A stretch of 64,000 nucleotides of DNA, taken from NCBI RefSeq assembly GCF_014077505.1, contig NZ_JACGWA010000001.1, forward strand, positions 992,001 to 1,056,000, read 5' to 3'. How positions within the stretch are numbered: the first letter of the stretch is position 1; the number at the start of each line of letters is the position of its first letter. This DNA is from Colwellia sp. BRX10-3. GTDB taxonomy: Bacteria > Pseudomonadota > Gammaproteobacteria > Enterobacterales > Alteromonadaceae. Under the pieces are notes generated by a model. That model was given only the letters and a program-made list of their open reading frames with translations. It did not search any database and had not been told where the DNA came from. Below are positions 8,816 through 16,027 of this stretch, piece by piece. The position numbers were made by a program, and so were the translations under genes.

Positions 8816-8842
8816 AGCCGCTAATAATAGCGGCTTTTTTTA
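8816..8842 (+). terminator. Rho-independent terminator of the small unknown gene
   Basis: An 8-bp perfect stem, AGCCGCTA (8816-8823) with TAGCGGCT (8828-8835), a 4-base loop and a following T run: a textbook intrinsic terminator on the + strand. Confidence 0.92.
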
Positions 8843-8925
8843 TTGTTATTGGAAATGGTAAGAAGATACTTTATAACCTTGGTTTAATAAATTAACTCAC
8901 CTAACCATAATAACTCTTCTAGTTA

Positions 8926-10761
8926 CTATATCTTAGTTCCACTGCCCTCACTCAATCGAGAAAGAAAAACGTATGGGTCAATATCTTGGATGCTTGGTGA
9001 ATTAATCGAAAAATTTACCTTAACCGAAAAATCTCCCAGGTTAGCAAAAAACCGAGTTTTTATTGCCTGCTTTATTCGAGTAAATTTAATTAATACCTGC
9101 TCTGGCGTTTGATGTGGACATAAAAACAAGTACTCGCCAGCACTAATAACGCCTGCATAGTCTTCCTCATCAATATTTTCATTAATAATAATAGCTATCA
9201 CTTGACTGACATCGGTTAAAATTTTCCGATTAAAACGGAAACTGAGGTCTTGCCAGTTTTCAACTTTTAAATATGCTACAGAAATATTATATTGATACTT
9301 TCTTGCCATTTTATATTGCTGTTTATACCAACGCTTAGTTTGAACGGGTTGTGCTAACTGGTTTTTAGGTAACTCTATTTCATCGTAGCTACGATGAAGT
9401 TTTTGACGGTGCACTTGAAAACGACAATAAATTATAAAAATTACGCTGCAACTTAATATTGCACTTAGCAATATAATCAACATTCTTTGTTGATTATATT
9501 TTTCACTAAACTCCAAACTCAATTGACTTTGTTCAACCAAATTCAAGGCCAAATTTTTTGCTTTATTACGTGTTGATGTTGCAGTAGAAACGAATGAATT
9601 TTTTACACTAATATTTGGATATAACCCTTGATACAAGGCCAAGTAATGCTTTTGTGCTTCGGTGGCCTGCTCAAATTGCTTTTGCGCACTGTAATATTCT
9701 GTTAGCAATAAAAACAATTCTATTTGTTGTGGTGATAATACTAAATTTTCGGCGACAGATTCAGCTGTCAGCAATATAGAATCAGCTTCTTCATGCTCAC
9801 CTAATGCATACATAACTTTTACTAAGGCAATTTGTGTTGATAATTTAACCCGTACTAAATTATGCTGATTAAACACTGCTTGGGCATGAAGTAAACGCGC
9901 TTTTGCCGGCCTAAATTGCTGTTGTTTATATAGTACTTGCCCTAAACCAAGCTCTGCATAGGCTTCTCGAATATTGAGTTTATATTGCTTGGCGAATTGT
10001 AACGACTGCCAAAAAGCATTATAGGCGTCATCATATTGCTGTAATTGATAATAGGCATTTGCGACTAAATGATAGCTTCGAGCAATACCTTCTGTTCTCG
10101 ACATATCTGTACGTAATTTTAAAACGCGATTAAGCAGTTCAACAGCATTGTCATATTCTGATAAATAAAAATGCGCTTCTGCAATAATTTCTAATAAGGT
10201 GATCTGATCGACATTTTGTTGGTTTTGGCTCAGTAGGCGTTCAACTTTACTCAACTCTTTTACTGCTCGGCCATAATCAGCACTTAGGGCATAGGCCACA
10301 ACAGAATAAGCAAGTGCCTGCAAATGATAATTCATATTATTTGCTTGCTCAGCCAACCTTGCTGCTTTTTGAGAGGTATCTCTTAGCTGAATGTATTCAC
10401 CTTGCGCATAATAGCCGCGCGCAATTTTCAATAATAGATCTAGTTGTATAACCACATCAGTTTTATTTGTTTCACTACCATATTGAGCAAATTGAAATGC
10501 CACGACCAAATTGCCGCGATTAAAGGCAACATCCGACAATAAGGAAAAGGCTCTCGCAATCATATTTTGACTATACTGGCTACGGTTGCTTATAACGGCT
10601 TGAGCAATATCGACAACATCTTGGGTAATCAATAATTCTTTATCTTGAAGATAGTAAGTTTTAAGCAATTGTTGATAGTTTTTATCACCGCTAACCGAAT
10701 CCGCTTTAGCGGTAAGGGTGATAAAAAAACTTATTAAAATACCCAGCAGCACTCGCTTCAT
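8926..10761 (-). CDS. TPR sensor protein with a degenerate GGDEF-like domain
   Basis: This 611-residue protein has a signal peptide (residues 1-20, ending TAKA), a periplasmic array of tetratricopeptide-like repeats (about 30-400; for example ARSYHLVANAYYQLQQYDDAYNAFWQSLQF), one membrane helix at about 425-445, and a cytoplasmic C-terminal domain of about 140 residues. That domain has the spacing of a GGDEF fold, but the active site reads SAGEYLF where GGDEF would stand, and no RxxD inhibitory site is visible. It is probably catalytically dead for c-di-GMP synthesis and may act as a binding or interaction module. The same layout occurs in TPR-containing diguanylate cyclases of Alteromonadales. 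It is transcribed away from a c-di-GMP riboswitch starting about 270 bases upstream, which makes a signalling link plausible but unproven. Confidence 0.75.
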   Translation of the reverse strand: MKRVLLGILISFFITLTAKADSVSGDKNYQQLLKTYYLQDKELLITQDVVDIAQAVISNRSQYSQNMIARAFSLLSDVAFNRGNLVVAFQFAQYGSETNKTDVVIQLDLLLKIARGYYAQGEYIQLRDTSQKAARLAEQANNMNYHLQALAYSVVAYALSADYGRAVKELSKVERLLSQNQQNVDQITLLEIIAEAHFYLSEYDNAVELLNRVLKLRTDMSRTEGIARSYHLVANAYYQLQQYDDAYNAFWQSLQFAKQYKLNIREAYAELGLGQVLYKQQQFRPAKARLLHAQAVFNQHNLVRVKLSTQIALVKVMYALGEHEEADSILLTAESVAENLVLSPQQIELFLLLTEYYSAQKQFEQATEAQKHYLALYQGLYPNISVKNSFVSTATSTRNKAKNLALNLVEQSQLSLEFSEKYNQQRMLIILLSAILSCSVIFIIYCRFQVHRQKLHRSYDEIELPKNQLAQPVQTKRWYKQQYKMARKYQYNISVAYLKVENWQDLSFRFNRKILTDVSQVIAIIINENIDEEDYAGVISAGEYLFLCPHQTPEQVLIKFTRIKQAIKTRFFANLGDFSVKVNFSINSPSIQDIDPYVFLSRLSEGSGTKI

Positions 10762-11033
10762 TGCAGGTTTATTTCCATATTGTAGGTAAAGACAGTTTAT
10801 CTTTTAGGGTTAAAGTTAATTAAATATAAAGTAGTTTAATTGTAAAACAGCTTTTTTGCTTGATTCGCAAAACCTAGAGCGGCCATAAAATAGTCTGTAA
10901 AAACAGGCTTAGCTAACGATTTAAATATCAAAATCCTACTGTAAAAGTCATTTAGTAAAAACAACAACTACGAATAAATCACTTACTATTTAATATGTTA
11001 ACGCAAATTTCATACTGAGCATATTAAAAGTAG

Positions 11034-11061
11034 TTTACAAATGAAATACTTTGCCTATAAT
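11034..11061 (+). promoter_or_regulatory. Sigma-70 promoter of the c-di-GMP riboswitch transcript
   Basis: A -35 box TTTACA (11034-11039), a 16-base spacer and a perfect -10 box TATAAT (11056-11061). Transcription would start near 11067, exactly where the first stem of the riboswitch begins. The fit between start and aptamer argues that both are functional. Confidence 0.75.
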
Positions 11062-11065
11062 CGGT

Positions 11066-11160
11066 GTTGAGCTTCTAAAGCTCGACAAGGGCAAATCCAG
11101 TGAAAACTGGAGACGCAAAGTTACCGATCTAAGGGGAAACCTATGATAGCGGAACTGCCA
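11066..11160 (+). promoter_or_regulatory. Cyclic di-GMP-I (GEMM) riboswitch aptamer
   Basis: The RNA shows the GEMM core: a leading stem (GTTGAGC 11066-11072 with GCTCGAC 11080-11086), AGGGCAAA, a 6-bp stem TCCAGT/ACTGGA closed by a GAAA tetraloop (11102-11105), then GACGCAAAG. Next comes a stem GTT(A)CCG (11120-11126) with CGGAAC (11150-11155), enclosing CTAAGG and CCTATGATAGC, the tetraloop-receptor-like part. These are the conserved elements of the class I c-di-GMP aptamer as I know it. No gene follows on the same strand: the next coding region, the DUF885 lipoprotein, is convergent. See the findings for the competing stem and short ORF. Confidence 0.87.
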
Positions 11161-11228
11161 AATTTAGATATAGTGGGGGCTTATCTTAATTTATCGGTTC
11201 GCCATTATAATCTCTGGTAACTTTGCGT
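11113..11228 (+). promoter_or_regulatory. Competing 13-bp stem: candidate riboswitch expression platform
   Basis: ACGCAAAGTTACC (11113-11125), part of the conserved aptamer core, is perfectly complementary to GGTAACTTTGCGT (11216-11228). Formation of this long-range stem would destroy the ligand-binding fold, so the two structures are mutually exclusive. No T run follows, so it is not an ordinary intrinsic terminator; translational, Rho-linked or processing control is possible. Confidence 0.6.
11143..11220 (+). CDS. Possible 25-residue peptide encoded inside the riboswitch transcript
   Basis: An ATG lying inside the aptamer (in CCTATGATAGC) opens a 25-codon frame ending in TAA at 11218-11220. 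The product begins MIAELPNLDIV and ends RHYNLW. An AAGGGG, usable as a ribosome site, lies about 6 bases before the ATG. The stop codon sits within the 3' strand of the competing stem, so translation would interfere with that stem. With so short a frame, chance is a serious alternative. Confidence 0.25.
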   Translation: MIAELPNLDIVGAYLNLSVRHYNLW

Positions 11229-11285
11229 GCCATCCTTTGTTCCTGCACTAAATCATACCAAACACACTAAAATTCATAGCAAAAA

Positions 11286-13073
11286 TTAATTTGGTGTTAT
11301 TTCTAATAACGCTTTCTGTTCAACCTTTTTATCTGCAACATATTCAATAATCACTGTTTCTAACATGGAAAGGGGCATTGAACCATTTTTCAAAATTTGA
11401 TCGTGAAACTCTCTTAAATCAAATGTTTCACCTAAAGCTTTCTCAGCCATTTTACGTAGCTTTTTAATGGTTAATTCACCCATTTTATAAGACAACGCTT
11501 GGCCAGGCCATGAGATATAACGGTCAATTTCAGTCTTTACGTTATGCAGTGATAATGCCGTATTATCTGCTAAATAATTCATCGCTCGCTCACGACTCCA
11601 ACCTTTTGCATGCATGCCGGTATCAACCACTAGTCGGCAAGCTCGCCACATTTCATAGGTTAACCGACCAAAATCACTATAAGGATTTTGATAAAATCCG
11701 GCCTCTAAACCTAAGTATTCAGAGTAAAGTCCCCAACCTTCGCCAAACGCCGAAATGTAAGTATTATTTCTAAACTTAGGAACATTCTCCATTTCTCGAG
11801 CAATGGAACCTTGTAAATGATGACCTGGCACTGCCTCATGCAAAGTTAACGCCTCTAAAACGTATAATGGACGACGATCTAGGCGATAGGTATTTACCCA
11901 ATAGTTGCCTGCCTGATCATCGCGTGAGGGGCCAGAATATCGTCCTGTGGTGTATTTAGGCGCAATATTGGCTGGTACTTCAATAACGCCATAAGGTGTA
12001 CGAGGTAAGGTTTTAAATAATTTAGGTAATTGAGCGTCCATCTTTTTGGCTATAAAGGATGCTTCTTTTAGTAAACCTTCAGGGCTTGTCGCATAAAACT
12101 GTTTATCGGTACGCAAAAAATGAACAAAATCAGCAAAACTACCTGTAAAGCCTAATTGCTTAATAATAGTGTCCATTTCAAGCCTGATCCTCTGTACTTC
12201 TGCTAAACCTGTGTTATGTACTTCATCAACTGAAATGGGCAAAGTAGTATAATGCTGCAACCTGTTGAAATAATAACTGTCGCCATTAGGTAAAGAGCTG
12301 GCAGCGATATTCGTTCTCGCATTTGGCTGGTAACGATGCAACATATAATCAAAGTATTTTTGATAGCTTGGCATAACAACCTGTAAAATTGTCTTAGTGG
12401 CTTGTGCCTGTAAGTCTGATTTAAGTGCTTGAGAAAAATACTCAGGCATGACTAAAAATGGTTGATAATAAATGCTTGACGCTGCATCAGTTTGTATAAA
12501 AGCTTTAATCGACTCTTCAAAACCTTGTAATACAATTTTAGGTTGTGTTATTTCCTCTTCAATGCCCTTATCCATCCAATACATTTGTTGCGAAAAATAT
12601 GTTGGCAACGCATTTAGTCGAGCGAGATAGTCACGATAATCTTGTTCTGTTTTAAAGCTGACTTGGCTTTTAATGCGACTGATCCAAACATGAAAGCCTG
12701 ACTCTGCTGTTAGCGGCATGTAATGCTCTTTGTTGGTATAACTATCAAGTTGATTCTTCATGGTATACAACAATACAGCGTGATTGATTTTCTCACTCTG
12801 ATTAAGCTTTTGAGCTGAAATCAGTGCTAAACGTTGATAAATAGCAAACAAAGCTTGATGCTGTTGTTTGAGTGTATTGGGGGATAAATCAGGTAATTGG
12901 CTGTTAGTCTCGCCAGCAATATCTTGATTAAACGGACTTTGCTGCTCTTTAAAGTGCTGGTAGTCTTTAATTACCTGCTCAAGATCATGGCTCACTGATG
13001 CCACTTTAAGCGTAGGAGACTGACAAGATATAATAAAAAATAGTACAAAAATCGTGATTGAAAACACTTTCAT
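11286..13073 (-). CDS. DUF885 lipoprotein, putative metallopeptidase-like
   Basis: This 595-residue DUF885 protein has a lipoprotein signal (residues 1-17, lipobox IISC), so it is probably anchored in the envelope. The family signature LHEAVPGHHLQ (about residues 413-423) resembles a zinc-binding HExxxGHH motif, with a downstream conserved GEGWGLYSEYLG providing the likely third ligand. Near the end, DNTALSLHNVKTEIDRYISW and GQALSYKMGELTI are further family blocks. The family is thought to be peptidase-like, but substrates are generally unknown. The 3' end faces the orphan riboswitch transcript, which would run antisense into it if not terminated. Confidence 0.85.
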   Translation of the reverse strand: MKVFSITIFVLFFIISCQSPTLKVASVSHDLEQVIKDYQHFKEQQSPFNQDIAGETNSQLPDLSPNTLKQQHQALFAIYQRLALISAQKLNQSEKINHAVLLYTMKNQLDSYTNKEHYMPLTAESGFHVWISRIKSQVSFKTEQDYRDYLARLNALPTYFSQQMYWMDKGIEEEITQPKIVLQGFEESIKAFIQTDAASSIYYQPFLVMPEYFSQALKSDLQAQATKTILQVVMPSYQKYFDYMLHRYQPNARTNIAASSLPNGDSYYFNRLQHYTTLPISVDEVHNTGLAEVQRIRLEMDTIIKQLGFTGSFADFVHFLRTDKQFYATSPEGLLKEASFIAKKMDAQLPKLFKTLPRTPYGVIEVPANIAPKYTTGRYSGPSRDDQAGNYWVNTYRLDRRPLYVLEALTLHEAVPGHHLQGSIAREMENVPKFRNNTYISAFGEGWGLYSEYLGLEAGFYQNPYSDFGRLTYEMWRACRLVVDTGMHAKGWSRERAMNYLADNTALSLHNVKTEIDRYISWPGQALSYKMGELTIKKLRKMAEKALGETFDLREFHDQILKNGSMPLSMLETVIIEYVADKKVEQKALLEITPN

Positions 13074-13557
13074 GACAAAATCTCAAATATTAATTTAAAT
13101 AGAAAACGCAGTAATTAAATACCATAACAAAAGATAAGTATTTATAAAGATAATATTTATCTCACACAATAATTTTACAGTTACGCACTTTTGTGCCTGC
13201 CATTTCAAGCGACAGAGTTATTCCACTCAAAGATTAGTTACTCAGCCACATGGTTCCAAACTTAAACTTTGTATTAAAATCATTGCAGACAAGTTATGGA
13301 CTCAAGAGACACAATGCTTGGTAAATTTAGAACGAAGTAAAATGTTAGCGCCAAAAGTCGTTATTACATTGCTAAATCAATAACACAGCTGATCTGCATT
13401 TATCGGTGCGAAAACAGAAAGATAGCTTAGAAGTTGCAGTGTTTTGACAGTTTTAGCGCTATTTTTAATACTATTTAATGTAGCACTTTCACTCAAATTA
13501 TTAGAGAATAGCGCAACAGCTATTATTAGCGAATACCGTAGGTGAAAGGTTGGAATA
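13074..13557. other. Intergenic region between the divergent DUF885 and diguanylate cyclase genes
   Basis: About 480 bases with no convincing gene. It contains the probable promoter of the diguanylate cyclase at 13444-13472 and must contain the DUF885 promoter. I saw no riboswitch core, long repeat or terminator in it. Confidence 0.5.
13444..13472 (+). promoter_or_regulatory. Candidate sigma-70 promoter of the diguanylate cyclase
   Basis: A consensus -35 box TTGACA (13444-13449), a 17-base spacer and AATACT (13467-13472, four of six matches to TATAAT). It lies about 85 bases upstream of the GTG start. The -35 is exact; the -10 is only fair. Confidence 0.4.
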
Positions 13558-14571
13558 GTGAAGTACCATGATTCCATAGAACAAGCAGAACAAAAAATGC
13601 ACGCCGCCATAAAACAATTGCAGTTATGGCATATACCTGCGACGCCTATTAATTACGCGGTAAGTTACGGCTATCTTAATAAACACTCAAAACTGCTTAA
13701 TGCCACGATTGAAAAACAGTTAGCCACCGGCAAAAAACTTGATAACTTCTTTTTAGAAGAAGTATATAAACAATATGTTTTAGGGCAAAGCGCCTTTAGA
13801 GGCGAGTTAATTGACGATCTCGATGAAGTATTAATCGACTTGCAAGCCAACAGTAAAAAATCTTCCCTTTGCACAAGGCGTCTAATGACTCAATTAGACA
13901 ATAATATTGCCAGTTTAAAGTCTACTGATAAACACGAAATATTGACCGCAATTAAACAAATACGCCAAACGACTCAGCACTTCAAACTTGAACAAGAAAA
14001 ACTCGCTGAGCAACTTCTCTTGTCACAAAAATCAACAGAAGTATTACGTTCAGAATTAGACGATGTAAAAAAAGAAATTTATTTAGACCCTTTAACCGGA
14101 CTATATAATCGTAAAGCCATGACGAAGCATTTAGAGCTTTGGTTGTCTGATGATCCAAATAAACAGGTCGCGGCAATCGTTATTAATATTGATCAATTTT
14201 CTCAGATGAATGCAAGCTTAGGTCCCTTAATCAGCGATGTATTACTGAAAAAAATAGCCCAAAAAGTCAGTAATTATGTTGATGAAAGTGGCTTGCCAAT
14301 ACGATCTGGCGGTGATGAGTTTTTGATATTACTACCTGATGTTAAGCGTATGATTGCTGGAGAGGTTGCTGAAAAAATTCGACAAAGCGTAGAGAAATTA
14401 AGATTTATCACCAGCAAATCAGGTACTCGTTTACCACAAATAACCCTCAGTATTGGTGTTAGCGATTATAATGTCGCTACAAGTGCTAATAATATTATAA
14501 ACCAAACTCGTGCACTGCTTAGCGATAATACTAATAGCCAAACGAATCATGTTAAAGTTGCTAATAATTAG
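13558..14571 (+). CDS. Diguanylate cyclase (cytosolic GGDEF protein)
   Basis: This 337-residue protein would make c-di-GMP from two GTP. The C-terminal GGDEF domain starts at DPLTGLYNRKAM (about residue 178) and contains the intact active-site loop RSGGDEFLIL (about 243-252) and LSIGVSDY. No RxxD inhibitory site stands five residues before GGDEF, so product inhibition by that route is unlikely. The first 150 residues are a helical regulatory region (WHIPATPINYAVSYGYLNKH) seen ahead of many marine GGDEF domains, followed by a coiled coil. There is no membrane segment. GTG start with a weak AGGT ribosome site. Confidence 0.88.
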   Translation: MKYHDSIEQAEQKMHAAIKQLQLWHIPATPINYAVSYGYLNKHSKLLNATIEKQLATGKKLDNFFLEEVYKQYVLGQSAFRGELIDDLDEVLIDLQANSKKSSLCTRRLMTQLDNNIASLKSTDKHEILTAIKQIRQTTQHFKLEQEKLAEQLLLSQKSTEVLRSELDDVKKEIYLDPLTGLYNRKAMTKHLELWLSDDPNKQVAAIVINIDQFSQMNASLGPLISDVLLKKIAQKVSNYVDESGLPIRSGGDEFLILLPDVKRMIAGEVAEKIRQSVEKLRFITSKSGTRLPQITLSIGVSDYNVATSANNIINQTRALLSDNTNSQTNHVKVANN

Positions 14572-14575
14572 GTCA

Positions 14576-15046
14576 TTAACTTCTTATAAGCTCATTAACT
14601 AATACCTGCAAATTTTTTTCTGAAAATACTTTTATACCGTTTGCTCGCAAAACTGCAGTCGTAACACCTTGCCCTGCTATTTTCTGTTGACTAAACTCAC
14701 CATTATAGATATTTGAACTACCACATGACGGACTAGACTCTTTGAGCAAGGCATAACGAATACTATGTTTTTGGCAAAGTAATAACGCCTGATTTTCCCC
14801 AGCTTGAAAAGCGCCTGTTACATCCTGAGCTGTAATCGTTTTAACCCTTATTTTTTCGCCAATAACTTGAATCTCTGCCGGTGCTCTTGGTGTACTTAAT
14901 CCTCCGGCTAGTTCAGGACAAATAACCACTAAGCGATTTTCCTCTTTCCAGCGCTTAAGCGTAGAATTAACTAATAGATTGTCACCACCGTCATATCTAA
15001 CTTTATTGCCTAAGAAACAACTACTGATTAGAATTTTTTCCATCAC
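14576..15046 (-). CDS. DUF523 family protein
   Basis: This 156-residue protein matches DUF523 (YbbK-like): ILISSCFLGNKVRYDGGDN at the start, VVICPELAGGLSTPRAPAEI in the middle, and LLKESSPSCGSSNIYNGEF with its conserved cysteines. The family is widespread and short, with no established biochemical role; the conserved Cys residues suggest metal or thiol chemistry. The ends of this gene and of the diguanylate cyclase converge with only 4 bases between them. Confidence 0.85.
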   Translation of the reverse strand: MMEKILISSCFLGNKVRYDGGDNLLVNSTLKRWKEENRLVVICPELAGGLSTPRAPAEIQVIGEKIRVKTITAQDVTGAFQAGENQALLLCQKHSIRYALLKESSPSCGSSNIYNGEFSQQKIAGQGVTTAVLRANGIKVFSEKNLQVLVNELIRS

Positions 15047-15082
15047 TTTGCGTCACTTCCTGTCAATTTTCATTAAATAATA

Positions 15083-15112
15083 GGCTATTAATGAGTAAGC
15101 TCATTAATAGCC
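15083..15112. repeat. Perfect 13-bp inverted repeat (hairpin)
   Basis: GGCTATTAATGAG (15083-15095), a 4-base TAAG loop, and CTCATTAATAGCC (15100-15112). It lies between two leftward genes, 60 bases downstream of the 101-residue unknown and 37 bases before the DUF523 start. It lacks a real T run on either strand, so it may be a weak terminator or an mRNA-processing hairpin. Confidence 0.75.
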
Positions 15113-15171
15113 ACGTCGATGTTAAATAATGACTTAACCTAAAATCAATCTAGGACTAAACCGGTTGCACT

Positions 15172-15477
15172 TTATGATAAAAGCAGCTTAATCTCCTGTA
15201 ATCCTTGCATATCCTGATCTGTAAGACACTCAAGCCAACAAGCATGACTATATTCTTCGAAGTTTAATAAAAACTCATATACGCCAAACTTTATTCTTAA
15301 ACCATACAGGTCAGCACCCTGTAACACCTCTAATACTTTTGCAGCTGTACTTAGTAAAAGGTGATCAATAATTGCCGCTTTATCATCCATTGTCCAATCA
15401 AGATTAAAGCTCAATTGTAATGTTGTTGAGTTTATTTCCTCGACGTTAATAATTTCTATATTATTTGTTAATGGCAT
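15172..15477 (-). CDS. Small conserved protein, DUF3630-like
   Basis: This 101-residue soluble protein has no signal or membrane helix. Beta-rich N-terminal and middle sections (IEIINVEEINSTTLQLSFNL, GLRIKFGVYEFLLNFEEYSH) are followed by CWLECLTDQDMQGLQEIKLL. The pattern reminds me of DUF3630, a small family of marine gammaproteobacteria, but I cannot confirm it. Function unknown. It is leftward and upstream of DUF523, separated by the hairpin at 15083-15112, and divergent from the cytochrome gene. Confidence 0.6.
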   Translation of the reverse strand: MPLTNNIEIINVEEINSTTLQLSFNLDWTMDDKAAIIDHLLLSTAAKVLEVLQGADLYGLRIKFGVYEFLLNFEEYSHACWLECLTDQDMQGLQEIKLLLS

Positions 15478-15658
15478 ACGACTTTCTTCTTAGTTTACGT
15501 AAATGAAAATAATTGTTTAAAACGTGTGCTAGGGCAGAAAAATATTGGATAATTTTTCATACCGATACGATCCTAAAAAAAGCAACGACAACAGTATACT
15601 TTTTACATATAATCAAGTGAGGATCCTTTAAAAATTTTACCAAAGAGAGATAATATCT

Positions 15659-15958
15659 ATGAAAAAACTTACTTTAGCCGTTGCTGCTACTCTTATGATG
15701 GCTTCACCTGCATTCGCTGGCGACGCAGCTGCCGGTAAAGCTAAATCTGCTATGTGTGCAGCTTGTCACGGTGCTGCTGGTATTTCCGCTGTTCCTATGT
15801 ATCCAAATCTTGCTGGCCAGAAAGAAGCTTATTTGGCTAAACAATTAAAAGATTTTAAATCGGGCAACCGTAAAGATCCAGTAATGGCGCCAATGGCTAT
15901 GGCATTATCTGAAGAAGATATTGCAAACATCTCAGCATATTACGCAGGCCTTAAATAA
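15659..15958 (+). CDS. Small class I c-type cytochrome (periplasmic)
   Basis: This 99-residue protein has a clear signal peptide (residues 1-20, cleavage after AFA). The haem-binding CAACH sits at residues 33-37, and a methionine near residues 73-78 (PVMAPMAMA) is the probable sixth ligand. Size and the order [60 protein letters not shown] match cytochrome c553/c4-half type electron carriers. It would shuttle electrons in the periplasm, probably to a terminal oxidase. An AGAGAG ribosome site precedes the ATG and a terminator follows closely, so it is a single-gene unit. Confidence 0.93.
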   Translation: MKKLTLAVAATLMMASPAFAGDAAAGKAKSAMCAACHGAAGISAVPMYPNLAGQKEAYLAKQLKDFKSGNRKDPVMAPMAMALSEEDIANISAYYAGLK

Positions 15959-15974
15959 CCTTAATCCGTTATTT

Positions 15975-16004
15975 TAAAAAAAAGCGCTATTAGGCGCTTT
16001 TTTT
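15975..16004. terminator. Bidirectional terminator between the cytochrome gene and recQ
   Basis: AAAGCGC, a 6-base TATTAG loop and GCGCTTT, flanked by an A run on the left and a T run on the right. It serves the cytochrome gene on the + strand and recQ on the - strand. Confidence 0.88.
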
Positions 16005-16027
16005 GTCTCTATTTATTATTAAACTTG

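Noticed and set aside
11510-11773. An 87-codon + strand ORF downstream of the riboswitch, a possible target gene
   Set aside because: It lies entirely inside the DUF885 coding sequence on the other strand, far from the aptamer, and has no ribosome site. It is a shadow frame.
15042-15060. GACGCAAAG on the - strand just before the DUF523 start, a possible second c-di-GMP aptamer
   Set aside because: The rest of the GEMM core (AGGGCAAA, tetraloop stem, receptor) is absent upstream, so the match is chance.
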